This document shows, piece by piece, positions 23,692 to 36,062 of a stretch of DNA of 64,000 bases. Both the position numbers and the translations under genes were made by a program. Source of the stretch: Daldinia sp. FL1419 (lineage: Eukaryota > Ascomycota > Sordariomycetes > Xylariales > Hypoxylaceae); the NCBI GenBank assembly GCA_025201765.1, contig MU623467.1:7956-71955 (forward strand), written 5' to 3'. How positions within the stretch are numbered: position 1 is the stretch's first letter; each line of letters opens with the position of its first letter. The notes below the pieces were generated by a model. It searched no databases, had not been told where the DNA came from, and saw only the letters and a list, made by a program, of their open reading frames with translations.

Positions 23692-25230
23692 GGGCTTGCG
23701 GACTACTAAACACGAACCACTGAATATTTTGGTGCGTCTGTGAGGACATGGGTTGTGTCTACTATGACGGGGGATTGGAGGATGATCTAAGAGCTACCTA
23801 GGTGTTGGCAGGACATTTCAACTACGTACCTGGTTTGGGGACTATAGACAGAAGTCATTCGTTTCTTTATTTCATTTTATTTTAGCTTCAGCTTATTCCT
23901 TAATTAAAACTCTCGTCAGCCTTTCATGGTCGTTAGGTATTCCTGTTTAGGGTGGTGTGTGAATGTTGAGTAGAAAAGGCCTTAGGCACTCCCTTTATGT
24001 TCTTCTAATAAGAGTGATAGTTATTAGTAGTAGTAAGAACTTTGAAATACGAACACCTGATAGGTATCATCCATTAAGCTCTATGTAGGGAATTAAAGGG
24101 CTATAAGGACGCTTTTGGGCTGTTGGTAAAAATAGAGTTACTTTACCCTCTGCCTACCAGAGATGGGTGTATGGTAATTATATGTCCCTGGACCCTGATA
24201 GAGTTCTGATGTTGTAGAATTGATGCGTTACATTACCATGTAGCTATGTCCGTTTGCCTACCTAGGTACCTAGGTAGTCTAATAATAACCCGACTCTGCT
24301 ATCATGTTACGAGTCGATGAGGGATCGCTGGCATACCCAAGAGGATCAAAGGGATATATCACTAATGCAAACGTAAATTAGCCGGATAGGAGTGGATAGA
24401 AGATAGCATTATACTGCTTAAGTCTGCCTATGACTATAATTATGACTATAGATATGACTATAGATATGACTACAGTTATAATTATGGCCATGTATAATAC
24501 ACCGACAACTGCTAAGTGTGGTACTGCATAAATTGTACAGATTTATGAGGTCTGATGACCGCATTTTGCAGAAGGAGGGGTGACAGACTTTGATAGACAG
24601 GGACCAGAATAAAAGTTGTAGAGGAAAGTCGGTCAATATAAGAAGTAAAGGATGAATGCGGAATTTGTCTGTACTTTTTAATTTTTTAATTATATTAATT
24701 AGATGTAGTTTGTAAGACTTTGGATTTATTATTGCGGAAAAAAAAAGAATCCTACAAATAATAGCCATCTTCTTCTTCCTTTTTCTCCTTCTTTGACCTT
24801 GGGCCGCTTAGGTTAGGTACATGCCACAATCGCATCTTATTGTGTTGGCGTTGTAACTGCAGATACGCGAAGAGTACTTGTCAATTCCGTATAAAGTAGT
24901 GAGACATTGGGAGTACTTGATATGTATAGAATTTCGATCCAATGTTAAGGTAGCAAAGACCCTATATTTCTATGATCTGGATGCGCTGGCAAGACTAAAA
25001 TAACAGGGATTAGCTGCAAACTATTTATCTAATCCCTGTACGCATCAAGTCCCGCGAATCGTTTGCCAATAGTGAAAAGTGCGGAGGAAATGGGGGGGGG
25101 GGGGGGGTTTTTGCCTTCGCCCTTTTTCTCCTTTAATCGGGGTTTTGGAGAATGCCTTAAGTTTTCTTAAGGTTTTATGTCGGAAGATTATTGACATGGG
25201 TAAAGAAAAAATGACCTTACTAAGCATGTC
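23692..25230. other. Gene-poor stretch before the AT-rich block
   Basis: No supportable gene. It contains TACCTAGGTACCTAGGTA near 24257-24275, a short tandem repeat near 24421-24489, a G-run at 25092-25106 and rising AT content towards the right. Confidence 0.55.
24421..24489. repeat. Degenerate 12-bp tandem repeat (GACTATAGATAT type)
   Basis: About five to six units of the form TATGACTATAxxTA run in tandem. The translations in all frames are repetitive and not protein-like. Confidence 0.7.
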
Positions 25231-28200
25231 AACCCCTTAGATTGACTTTATAATTTTTAAATTTTGAATAATATCATAAACATATTTTTTTAATATTTTA
25301 TTAATTTTCTTTATATCTTTTAGTATATTAAAACATTTTTTAAAATTAAAAAAGCTTGGGTTTTGAGGGTTTTATAAATTCTTTAAGTTTTATAAGCCAA
25401 ATATATGAGCCTTTTTCTGATTGGCTAGCCTTGTACCCAGTTATAACCTAGTTGATCAGCCATATCCAAGTTGATTAGCCGTATTTTAATTGATCAGCCT
25501 TATGTTTAGTTATATATTGAATTAGAATAATGTAATTACATAATTTAAGCTACTTTTAGCTTTCATGGAACAACCCCTTTTAAGGTTTCTATAAGCTTTT
25601 TTAGATATATATATAAATTTTTAAGAGTTAATTATTATTTGATTAGGTTAAGTTTTTAAATATAAAAGTATTAGTTTTTTATAATGAATAGGAGTTTTGA
25701 TAGTTTTTGCAGGATATGCCTTGCATTTTAATTAACCTATAACAACTAGAGGTTGTATGAGCTCGAAGATATAAGGTGATTATATTTTGAGGAGGGGAAT
25801 AAGCTGATTGGATAGAGGAACAGATATAAATGATTGCTTATTAATGGTAGTGCGTACGAGGAGGTTATATTCTATAAGAGGGCAAAGAGTGTATATATTT
25901 GTATGAAGTTCTATGAAGAAACTGATTGTGTAGAACCTGAAGAGCCTGAGCTGATCAGATAAAAACACAACTCCTGAAAGCTTGTGGGAACTTTAGAAGG
26001 GTAGGTTCCATGGAGGCTAGTAGGGTCTTACAGGGTAATTTTAATTATATTGAACAGGAACTTTAATAGCTCTTGCAGGATATGCCTTATATTTTAATTA
26101 ACCTATAGTAAGCCAGAGGTTGTATGAATTAGAGGATATAAGGTGATTATATCCTAAGGAAGGGAATAGGCTGATCGGATAGAGGAACAGATATAAATAA
26201 TTGTTTGTTAATAGTAGCATATTATAGGAAAATATTTTTAAAGAAAAGATTAAATCTGTATATTCTTGTATAAAGGTTTTATAAAGAAACTGAGCTATAG
26301 AACCTGATGAATCTCTGCTGATCAGACAAGAAAGACAATTCTCAAAGGCCTATTTATGTCCAAAAGAGCTGTGGAACCTTGGAGGGTCTAGCTTTAAAGA
26401 GGAGATAGGGTCTCTACAGGGTAGTATCTATAACCTAATCGCTTTACACCGGTTCAATATAATTATATTATTTTAGTTTAATATAATTATATTATTTTAG
26501 TTTAATATAAAATAATTAAATAAAAAAATTAATAAAAATAATTATTAATAATAGTGATGGATTTAAAAAATAAAATAATTAATATATTTAATAAAAAATT
26601 AAAAAATTAAATTTATAAATTATTATAAAGATTATAAATAAAATTAATAATTATATTGAATTGGGGTAATGTGATTATGTAATAAGAACTACTCTGAAGG
26701 ACCCTGTTGGCTACCCTTTCTAAAGTTTATATAACTTTTTTGGATATAAATAAGTTTTTAAGAATTATTTTTTTATCTAATCAATTTAAATCTTATATAG
26801 TTTTTTAAAAATTACTTTTATAAAATTTTTATATAAGAATATATAATTTCAATTATTTTTTTAAAGATATTTTTTAAAATACATTATTATTAATAAATAA
26901 TTATATAGATTTATTCTTCTATCTGATTAGTTTATTTTTTTTAAGATATAATTATTTTATATCTTTTAGCTTATATAACTTTTGGTTTGTTATGGATTAG
27001 TTAAAATATAAGGTATATCCTGTAGGAGCTATTAAAGCTCCTATTTAATATAAATTTGATTTAATTAGATAAGTAAATAATTTTTAAGGGCTTATTTATA
27101 TTTAAAAAAGCTTGTAAAAACTTAAAGTTAATAGGGTTTTACAGGGTAGTTTTAGTTATATAATTACACTATTTTAATTTAATATCTAAAAAGAATTTTT
27201 AAGGTTGTAATAAAAATTGTTTTTAAAAAATTAATAAATAATTTATTATAGGTTAATTTTAATTATATTAAATAGGAATTTTAATAGTTTTTGTAGGATA
27301 TGTTTTACATTTTAATTAATATATAATAAGTTAGAGGTTGTATAAGTTCGAGGATGTAAAGTAATTATATCTTAAAGAAGGGAATAAAATGATTAAATAT
27401 GAGAACTATTATTGAACCAGAATAATGTGATTAGGTAATAGGAGCTACTTTGAAGGATTTTGTTGGCCTTCCTTCTAAAATTTACACATGTTCTTTTGGA
27501 TATAAATAAATTTTTAAGAATTATTTTCTTACTTAATTAGCTTAAATTATACATAATTTTTTAGAGATTGCCTTTATAAAATTTTTATATAAAAATATAT
27601 AATTTCAATTTCTTCTTTAAAAATATCTTTTTAAAATGTATTACCATTGACAAACAATCACCTATATCTGTTCCTCCATCTGATTAACTTATTCTCCTTC
27701 TTAGGATATAAATATCTTATATCTTCTAATTTATATAGTTTTTGGCTTATTATAGGTTAATTAAAATATAGGGTATATTTTGTAGAAACTATTAAAACTC
27801 CTGTTCATTATATATAATTATTTATAAATAGTAGTACTTTATAAGAAATTTTATTTAAAAAAAGGTAAAAGAATATATATTATTATAGAAAGGTTTTATA
27901 AAAAAGATTTTTATAAGATTATAATGAGCTTAAATTGATCAGATAAGAAAAACAACTTTTAAAAACCTATTTATGTTCAAAAGAGCTGTGGAAATTTAAG
28001 AAGTTTAGCTCTAATAAGGCTAATAAAATCTCTGCAGAATAGCATCTATTATATAAACATATTATATTGGTTCAATATAATTATATTATTTTAATTTATT
28101 ATAATTATTAAATAATTATTAATTTTATTTAAAATTAATTATATAATAAAATTTATAAATAAGAATATTTTTTCAATTTTTTAATTATTCTTTTATAAAA

Positions 28201-29140
28201 ATTTTATAAAAAACTATATAATTTAATTTATTTTAAATTTAATATTATAAAAAATAATGGAAAGTTATTATAAAATTATTTTGTAAATCCTTATTAATTT
28301 TACTAGAAAATTTAAGGATTGTGTCAGCCTTTGGGGTGACTTCCAGTATCTGTACTGTTTTAATTAAGTACCTAGGTAAATAATCTTAATAATAATAGAT
28401 AAATTTGAATAGAAAATTATCTTATCTATCTATTGGTATAATAATTTAATATATTAATAATTACTTTTGGATATATGAGATATATGATATTTAATAAGTA
28501 CCTACTTTATTTGCGTGCCTTAAATATTGAATTAATATTTGTATTTTTCATTCCCCCCCCAAAGGCTAGCCTTCAATGGGGCCTCAATGCTTATATATAT
28601 ATATATTAGTAGGTCCCTTTCCCATTTAGCATAACTTAAGGTTTTTATTATTACATAATGTATCAAATTGATGTAGGTACATATGTATACTTGGGTATAT
28701 ATATATCTATTAAATAAAATTTAAATAGATATTATATATCTAATTATTAAATATTATTTATATTTAATGTATAAATGTACCTAAGCATTACTTAATTAGG
28801 TAGGTACTTAGCTGGCATTTGTCCCAAGTCTATTCCTACCTGTTCCTGCTACTGGTTCTTATCCAATTAATCAATTAGTATATGTATGATGTTCTTTTAT
28901 ATTTTATTAATATTATTATAATTTTTAAAATTACATTATAATTAATTTTTATTTTATTTTATTATATATATTTTATATAAAATAAAATAATAAAATAACC
29001 TTCATTAATCCTTTTTTGAAAAAAATTTCAATAAAATTTATAAATAATTTATTAGATTTTTATATATGCAGGTAGGTATTTAACCCTTTAATATATGCCA
29101 TATGCTTATCTTATATTTCTAATCATCGTTATTATAATCT
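25231..29140. repeat. AT-rich block of nested, RIP-like decayed repeats
   Basis: About 3.9 kb of very high A+T content with no gene. It is built largely from copies of one repeat family in both orientations. The pieces I can align by eye lie at about 25508-25680 (-, partial), 25683-26040 (+), 26041-26470 (+), 26657-27050 (-), 27268-27410 (+, partial), 27410-27815 (-) and 27815-28085 (+, partial). Copies differ mainly by C/T and G/A changes, the pattern left by repeat-induced point mutation. DNA at 28100-29140 is equally AT-rich but shows no clear copy of the family. Confidence 0.85.
26041..26470 (+). mobile_element. Best-preserved copy of the ~430 bp inverted-repeat element
   Basis: This copy starts AATTATATTGAACAGGAAC and ends CCGGTTCAATATAATT. 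The end is an imperfect inverted repeat of the start (TATATTGAACMGG), which suggests a MITE or other terminal-inverted-repeat element rather than a solo LTR. Internal landmarks shared with other copies are GATATGCC, GGAACAGATATAAATAA, CTGATCAGA and CCAAAAGAGCTGTGG. It has no ORF. It retains more G and C than the other copies, so it may be the least mutated. Confidence 0.65.
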
Positions 29141-29148
29141 CTTCCATC

Positions 29149-29600
29149 TAGGGATGCGAATTTCATTATGCGCTTAGCGTATAATGACGTATAATAACTT
29201 ATAATAATGCATAATAGATCTATTATGCGCATAACGGATTTATATCCCCCGATTATCCGGTGCACTAGTATTAAAAGGGATAGGTTTCAAGACTTAGGTA
29301 TTGAAATATTGTGGCAGGATTTTGCTATTATGAAAAGTTGCTTCAATTAATAGTTTTAAATTAAGTTATTAGATTTTCTTTAATAAGCATTTGAGATTGA
29401 TTTAATATTTTTTCAATTTTATTATACTTTATTTTTATCTTGAAATGCTACGTATTTTTATGCTACATGTTTTTAGTAGTAAAATTTCTAAGGGGGTATT
29501 ACTTAATAATCGCATTATACGTGTTGCATTATGTACATAATAGGCGCAGTATACATAATAACGCATAATAGATCTATTATGCGCATAATGGGCATGCCTA
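29149..29600. mobile_element. Non-autonomous hAT-like transposon with 8-bp target duplication
   Basis: A 452 bp element flanked by a perfect 8-bp direct repeat CTTCCATC (29141-29148 and 29601-29608). An 8-bp duplication is the hallmark of hAT transposition. Short terminal inverted repeats are TAGGGATGC (left) and TAGGCATGC (right, reverse complement), one mismatch. Subterminal ATTATGCGC/GCGCATAA words recur many times. A perfect 20-bp palindrome centred on AGATCT occurs twice, at 29209-29228 and 29563-29582. There is no transposase ORF. Unlike the adjacent AT-rich block it does not look heavily mutated. Confidence 0.88.
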
Positions 29601-29608
29601 CTTCCATC

Positions 29609-30934
29609 AGTTCTTTCTCCACTTTATTATATTATTTTCTCTGATGCGACCTAGCCCCAGATGTACCATGTACCTCACTAACCGTTCTTCGTAGGGCATT
29701 AATTCAGATCCCTTGTCTCCCCATCTCCCTTGGCCTAAGTACAAAGCTACGTACATGCATAGTTGCGGTCAAACGATGATTTAAGCCAGATTCAACGGCT
29801 TCTCCAACTACCTACTTACCATATAGGCGGGTTTTAATTCCTAAATCAACTGGCCGGCTGGCCTAACCGTCGCCATAACTTGGGATAATATCTTGGTCCC
29901 TTAATAATAAACCGGTTTTCTCAATCGAAGGAATCTCCCAAACTTGCCAACTTGACCCCTAAAGAACAACGATGTGAGCCATCTGCGTGTTCCGTATCCC
30001 GTGTTCCCTTGACACACAGTTGACCCGCAAGGTACAAGAGAAAGAGGGGGGGGCCGATACTTTTGGAGTGCGGATAGCCGCGTACTTGGCAAGTGGACGC
30101 TGTGGATTCGACCAGGATATAAAAAGGTGTACAAGGGTAGATGCATGTCGGTGGATCACTCACACTTGTCCTGGGCGCACAACTCACAAGCTCCCGCCCC
30201 CATTCACACCCTTTTGCGCAAAGCTTTGAACCAAATCTAAACAATCCGAACCCTTGTTGATGAAAGCTGGGCTGCCATACAGCCCCCAGCTCAACCAACC
30301 AAGGTCCAAGGGGGGGGTTAACTGAACCAAGCAGTTCGAGGAAGGTCTAGCGTTAAAAAAAAAGAAGCACCACAAAGTTGGTGCACTGCGCGCTTGTGTA
30401 CCTGTTGTTGTATGGGTTTGTGTGAGACTGTACTTCCTTGGTCTTTCAGGTCAAGTGAGAATCTCTGTTTCTTCTTTTTTTTCTTCCTTTTGGCTCTTGC
30501 ACTACTTTGATTTATCCGCCTATCTCAACTTTACCACTTGCCGAGAGAAGGAGACAAGAAAAAAAGAGCACCATTTCGCGTCGACGTTGTCATCCTTTTT
30601 TTACCTTATTCCTCTCTTGAATCTGTCTAATTTTTATGCACCCCTATGAGAGAGGTACGTGTTGAGTTGAAGATACACGTCGGTGGTAGCAGCGAGGAAG
30701 AAGTAGAGAAGAGGGACTAAGAAACTGTCACTTTTATTTTATTTTTCCCTCTTTCGCGACGAAGAATACCCGAGGTGTTTTTGGAGCTGTCCGCCGCAGT
30801 TTGTTGCCGGTCTTTTAGTTCATCCTATCTAAACGTACCTATCCTACTGCGTCGTCCCCATATCTACCTAAGCACTAGGTGGGTTTTTTTTTTTTTTTTT
30901 TTTTTTTTATAAAAAAAAAAGCCGTTAGACGGCC
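29609..30934. other. Promoter and leader region of rxt3
   Basis: Contains pyrimidine-rich tracts (30470-30500, 30590-30605) typical of fungal promoters and leaders, and a T-run at 30883-30908 followed by an A-run at 30911-30920, ending 15 bp before the rxt3 ATG. Overlapping ORFs of 60-125 codons at 29901-30375 on both strands lack domain or splice support. Confidence 0.55.
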
Positions 30935-33900
30935 ATGGATTCAAGACAGCCGCCACCACAACTTCCTTTTGCTCGTAATGCCGCGTCGCCACCTGTTTAC
31001 GGTCGATCACCTTTTCCGCCTGCCTCGAATTCGGCTCCTACAGTAGCAACAACTTCGCCATTCCATCCTTCGAGTACGGTATCTTCAGGACCCACCGCGT
31101 ACGGCGAGCATCAACGACGTCCGTCAGACTCAAATCCCTTCTATCCACAACAAAGACCGCCTGCTTATGCGTCGGAACCCGCGTCGCATCCCCCGCCCAG
31201 CCATTCGCGACATCAGAGCTCATCGTCTATCAATGCTTCTATGACGCGGAACATGCCTCCTCCTTCGCCTCCTCAACATCCTAGCCAACAACCGCCTCCA
31301 GTTCCTCATCCACATCAAATGGGTCATTACAGTGGCCCACCTGCGCCGAGGGCTCCTCCGGTCAGCCTCGGTCCTCCGGGCGCTTTCCCTTCCGCTCGAG
31401 AGCTTCCTGCGCTCAACTCAATACCGCGAACGGGGAGTACCGGAGGAAGCATGTCGATATCTTCAATACTTGGGGGGCCTCCGCCGGCCTCTCGTGAACC
31501 AACCCCTGGTCATCCAGGTTCCTTCCAGCCTCCGGTTACCACTTCTGCCGTGTCGGGTCCCGCATATGCTGCTCCTGTTCATGCATCGCCTAGGATGCAG
31601 CCTGCGAATGAATACGCTGCTTATAATAGAAGGCCTCAGACTCCAGATCAAGGTAGAACTTTTGATACGAGAGATCACAGAGGTACCGCGGTCGGGTCGC
31701 CTCCACAGAGCATGTATGGGACTCCTGAGTTATCACGGTATAACACTCCCCAGGCGTACCAGCCACGTGGCCCGCCGATGCCCCCGACTGATGAGAGAAG
31801 GGAGCAGTCGGGTCGAATCCCTGCTGCTAATTTACCCCCTAGGCCGAGTAGCCAGCCGAGATCTTATCATGGTATACCCCCCAGATCTGCAGACATGGGG
31901 CGAGGCCCTCCGTCTGGGGAACCCGTCTATGGTAGGCGGGAAGACACGCGACCACCTGGATTGGTGGGATACGATCCGGAACGACAACCTCGAGCGATGC
32001 CATACGAAGAACAGCGTCGATTTATTTCGGATCGAGAAGCAGAATTCCAGGAGAGGGAGCGAAGGGAGAGGGAAAGAATGCATTACGAAGAACAACGTGT
32101 CTTCGTACTCAACAGAGAGCGTGAGATGGAGAAAGAGCGAGAAAGAGAAAGAGATAGGGAGATGGAAATGCGCGAAAGAGCTAGAAGGGAAAGGACTACG
32201 TCTGACCCGGGTCGCCCGCATGGTCAGCACCCAGCGGAGCTTGGTCCTCAAGTGCTCCCACGGCAACCGCCTTATGGAAGGCCGGATCCCCGAGATGCGG
32301 CAACTTGGCAGCGGCCTGGGTATGATCAACCACCTCCGAGAGAATCGTATAATCAGCCTTACCCTGGCCCACGACCGAATGAGTTCCCTTCGACTACGGC
32401 AGGGCCATACGGAGCGCATCCTGCTTTCGCGCAGCCCCCTCACGAACGCTTTCCAGCAACCGCACCACCTCCACACGTAATACCTGCAAGCCAACCAGGT
32501 CCGGCACCCGCGCATCCTTTCGAGTCGCCCGATAGGCATCGATTTATCCAGGCCCATCCTCAACAGCAACCACCGCCGCAAGCAATCCAACGAGGCAGAC
32601 CGGCCGAAGACGTCCCTCCTCCGCCTTCAGTCGCCTATAACGGCGGACCAGGTTCGGCTGTGTTCGAAGTGAACCGATCACGCCCTCAAGATGATAGTCC
32701 GGCACCAACCGGTCATCAAAGAGCTTTCCTTGCTATCCAGGAAATCAATCGTAAGGGACGGGTGTCACCATTGCCGCAAGCTGTTCAAGGAGCGCAGCCT
32801 CAGTTACAGGGCCCTGCTGGTGAGCCTGGGATCAAGAGTGAATTTGGTCGCATGTTTTCCGGCATAGGAAGCGGTGTTCGCGGTATCGGGGTCTCTAGCC
32901 CGGCGCCAACTAGCATACAACCCCAATTCTCAAATTCGGGTCCTCCGCGGCGTGAAGAGGAGCATCCTACTCATGAATTACTTACTGATGGACCTGCGAA
33001 GCCGAGGGGGAAGAGGAGGAAAGCCAAAGACGATGATAGTAAAGGCGATGATGATAGCAATGGTCGGGCTACGCCGGTTGGCCGAGCCAAACGTCCCAAA
33101 ACCCACGCTCATCACCACCACCACCAGTAAGTCACAAATTCTCATATTTATACGCTTCAACCGATATTCATTATAATACTGTTTAGTCATCATCACCATC
33201 ACCATCATGGACCGGACAGAGCCCCTTCGCCTCTTCCAGCGGCAAATGGACAGCTCAAGAGCCTTAAAACTAACACGCCTGTGCCTTCTCCTACACGTAA
33301 AGACTTCGCTTTTACTCATCACCACCAACCCCCGAGATCAGTGCCGGCGCCGGCGCCGCCTTCGATGACGGCAACGCCCGGTTCGACTATTATCCCTAAA
33401 CCGAAACATAAGATTTCATCTCAAGCGGTGCTCGATAGCATCGCAGATCGGCCGCGGAAGCATCTAGGCGATGTCGTGTATCAAGTAACTCTAAAGCCCA
33501 CGAAGTTAGAGTCGTCCCATACCAAGTTCGGATACTCATCTAACCCACGTCCCTTGCCTATGGACGTGATAAAAGGTAACGAAAACTCCACTCTGACGGT
33601 CAAGATCCCACGTGTACACTTGAGCCCGTCGGCCCGGGAGGAGATTACGTCCCGCCGAGCGGTTTGGGGAACGGATATCTATACGGACGATTCAGATGTT
33701 GTTGCCGCATGTATTCATGCGGGCTGGATTCGAGGTGAATGGAGCGAAGATGTGGATATCGACCTGCTAGACCTGTATAAGCCAACAACATCGAAGAAGC
33801 AACGCGTGGCACCTGCCGAACAGCAACTCGAGGTATTGACTTCGCCGCCGGTTTCGGGTCCCGTCCGAGTACCCGCGGACCGAGATTTGCACGTGACTCT

Positions 33901-34462
33901 TCTCGTCCTCCCTGCGCTGGAGAAATATAGCAGTTCAACGCGCTTCGGTATCCAAAGCCGCGAATTCGGGGGAACATACAACGGGCGCAAGTCAGTCCAC
34001 GATGGGATCAGCTTTATGATCATAAGTGTACGCTGGGTGGACGGCGCGGCGCCACAAAGCAGGCTTCGCGGTAAAGCGCGTAGGGAGCGTATTAGGAAAG
34101 CTATGAGCGAAGTCAACCGGAGTCAGGTGGTGGATATTGGGGGAAAGGAGATGCTAGGTAAGATGGCAACATCGAGGGATTCTAGCGCTGGTAGAGAGAA
34201 GGATACCGGGAAGGCGGCCGACGGTAATAGGGAGGGCAATAAGGAAAACCGCCCTGCAACTACATTCAATGGTGGTGTTCTTGCACCGAGCCAAGAGAAG
34301 CCCAACGCAGATACAAATACGGGCTTGGATGAAGGGGTTCCGGAGAAGAACCGTTCAACGGACGACCAAAGCGGGAGGACGAGAGATGCTATTACGAATA
34401 CTGATGCCGGAGAAGAAGTAAGGAAACATGGAATGGGCGAACCCGTGGGTGCTTCCACGTAA
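30935..34462 (+). CDS. RXT3: Rxt3-like subunit of the Rpd3L histone deacetylase complex
   Basis: Two exons (30935-33126, 33187-34462) give 1155 residues. The intron (GTAAGT...TTTAG) splits a poly-His run and joins CA to T in frame. Residues 1-355 are Pro/Ser rich and disordered. A charged helix of ERERERDREMEMRERARRE type spans about 358-435. The Rxt3 domain lies at about 820-1015 and includes HLGDVVYQVTLKPTKLESSH, RRAVWGTDIYTDDSDVVAACIHAGWIRGEW (as two overlapping blocks) and ISVRWVDG. The C-terminal tail is hydrophilic. Known role: Rxt3 is a subunit of the large Rpd3 complex that deacetylates histones at promoters. It is far longer than yeast Rxt3 (about 294 residues), which is usual for filamentous fungi. 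The His-rich run may bind metal, but that is speculation. Confidence 0.9.
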
Positions 34463-35099
34463 CGCGAACCCCATATTGTATCGATGTAAGGGAATTAAAA
34501 GATGGGAGGATCTGTATTGGGACCACTAGGCGAGATCCCTCGAAGCTAGAATTGAGGGACGCTTACAGCAGAGGGATTTGATAGTGTTGCCTTTCTTCTA
34601 CGTCCCGTACGCCCCTGACGGTATTTCTGAGATACCCTAGAATGTACTTATATGGCTGTTGCTGCTTCCGTCTTCACCTATATAGCATAGCGCGGAGTTT
34701 CGAGCAAGAAAAGCGTATGATGATACAAAATACAGTCATCCGATGTTACACTTTCATCACTTCCATTGCAGCATAGCAATCTGATACTTGAATGTAGCGT
34801 CAGGTGATATATGGCTATTTTCATTTATATGCTTGATAATTTGATGATGTTGCTAGTCTACGTGCAGTAATCATTTAACTCGGGACGTATAGTGACAAAC
34901 CACGTCTTGTGAGGGATGAGTACATGTCAAGCTGCCGACCCGGCTTACAAGGTAGCCATGACTGAAGTAAGGGGCTGAGAGAAGAGGGTTATGTCGGCCT
35001 AGGTTCTGACGCATTCTTCCAACTTGGATCGTTAGACATATAACAAGCAACCTCAGTCCCAAGTATTATTCATTATACAAGTTCGATTCAGAAAGGCTT
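34463..35099. other. Convergent 3' flanks of rxt3 and sdh8
   Basis: 637 bp between two converging stop codons. No ORF of note; likely both 3' UTRs. Confidence 0.6.
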
Positions 35100-35621
35100 T
35101 CAAAAATCCGTAACCCGGCCGTTAAAGCTATAATCGCCAGCAGGTCCCCAGCGCAGGGGTTCGTTCTTGGGCCCGCCTACCTCGCCCGTCTTAGGGTTGA
35201 TGTCGCCTTCGAACTCGGGTGGCGCACCTTTCCGTAGCGGCGTCGGCGAGAAATCGCCCCCGACGGCTGGCAAGCTTTGGTCCGCGGCCGAATGAGAATT
35301 GGCGATGGTAGAAGTATCGGAAGTGACGGGAGAGCTAAAGTCTGGGGACGAAGTCGGGTTAAAGCCCTCTTGGGTGTTAGCGGTGCGTTGTAGCTGTTCA
35401 AATTCGGCTTGTTGGTCGGGTGGGAGGCGCGGAGGCGATGGCATAGATTGAAATGGATTAGGACTGTTGGATGCGTGGCGTTGATGCCGCAGAGGAAGAA
35501 ACGCTGCTGCTTGGAGGCTGGATAGTTGCGATTGCGACTGCGATCGCGAACGAGATTGCGCGGTCGTGTAGGCGGAATATGAACGCGAAAGTCGCGTAAG
35601 ATAGACAACGCGGGACGCCAT
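35100..35621 (-). CDS. SDH8: Succinate dehydrogenase assembly factor 4, mitochondrial (SDHAF4/Sdh8, DUF1674)
   Basis: Single exon, 173 residues. The N terminus is Arg/Ser rich without acidic residues (MASRVVYLTRLSRSYSAYTT), typical of a mitochondrial targeting peptide. The conserved C-terminal block GAPPEFEGDINPKTGEVGGP, followed by KNEPLRWGPAGDYSFNGRVTDF, is the DUF1674 signature. Known role: Sdh8/SDHAF4 binds flavinylated Sdh1 in the matrix and helps assemble complex II while limiting oxidant production. The middle (residues 50-120) is Ser/Pro rich and poorly conserved. Length is ordinary for filamentous fungi. The frame is intact and needs no intron. Confidence 0.93.
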   Translation of the reverse strand: MASRVVYLTRLSRSYSAYTTAQSRSRSQSQSQLSSLQAAAFLPLRHQRHASNSPNPFQSMPSPPRLPPDQQAEFEQLQRTANTQEGFNPTSSPDFSSPVTSDTSTIANSHSAADQSLPAVGGDFSPTPLRKGAPPEFEGDINPKTGEVGGPKNEPLRWGPAGDYSFNGRVTDF

Positions 35622-36062
35622 TACGAAGGTGATTTTTATTTATTTTACTTCTACTCTTCTGCGGAATCGAGTAATATTATTACCGTCTTTTGCTGTGAAT
35701 AATTTTGAGGGGTGTATGATGTAGACTCCGATGTTATGGAATCATGGATTTAAAGGTACAGCGCTGTCTTGTCTATCGCATATATTAGTTACGTGCATAT
35801 CTACTTATTTTTATAAATAGCTAACCTATTTAGTTAAAGGTATAAGTATGTAGATACCTAGGTACCTGTTTTAATTCAGATGTATCTCGGTATGGCGTAC
35901 AATCTACAAGTTGTAAATCCGCCTAATATGTAAAGCTATTATTATATATTTATATATCCATAATACAAGGTAAAAAGATGATAGAAAAGAAATTAAATCT
36001 AATTTAAGTAATAATAATACGTCACTATAATGGAGAGGGACTTGAGTAAAAGTAAATCAAAC

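Noticed and set aside
24421..24489. Short direct repeats as a CRISPR-like array
   Set aside because: Units are contiguous without spacers, and the genome is eukaryotic.
29901..30375. Several overlapping ORFs on both strands (63-125 codons)
   Set aside because: No motifs, mutual overlap and position in the rxt3 promoter suggest chance open frames in GC-richer DNA.
31332..32590. Long ORFs in other frames (382 codons plus, 252 codons minus)
   Set aside because: They overlap rxt3 exon 1, whose frame leads through a consensus intron into a recognised Rxt3 domain.
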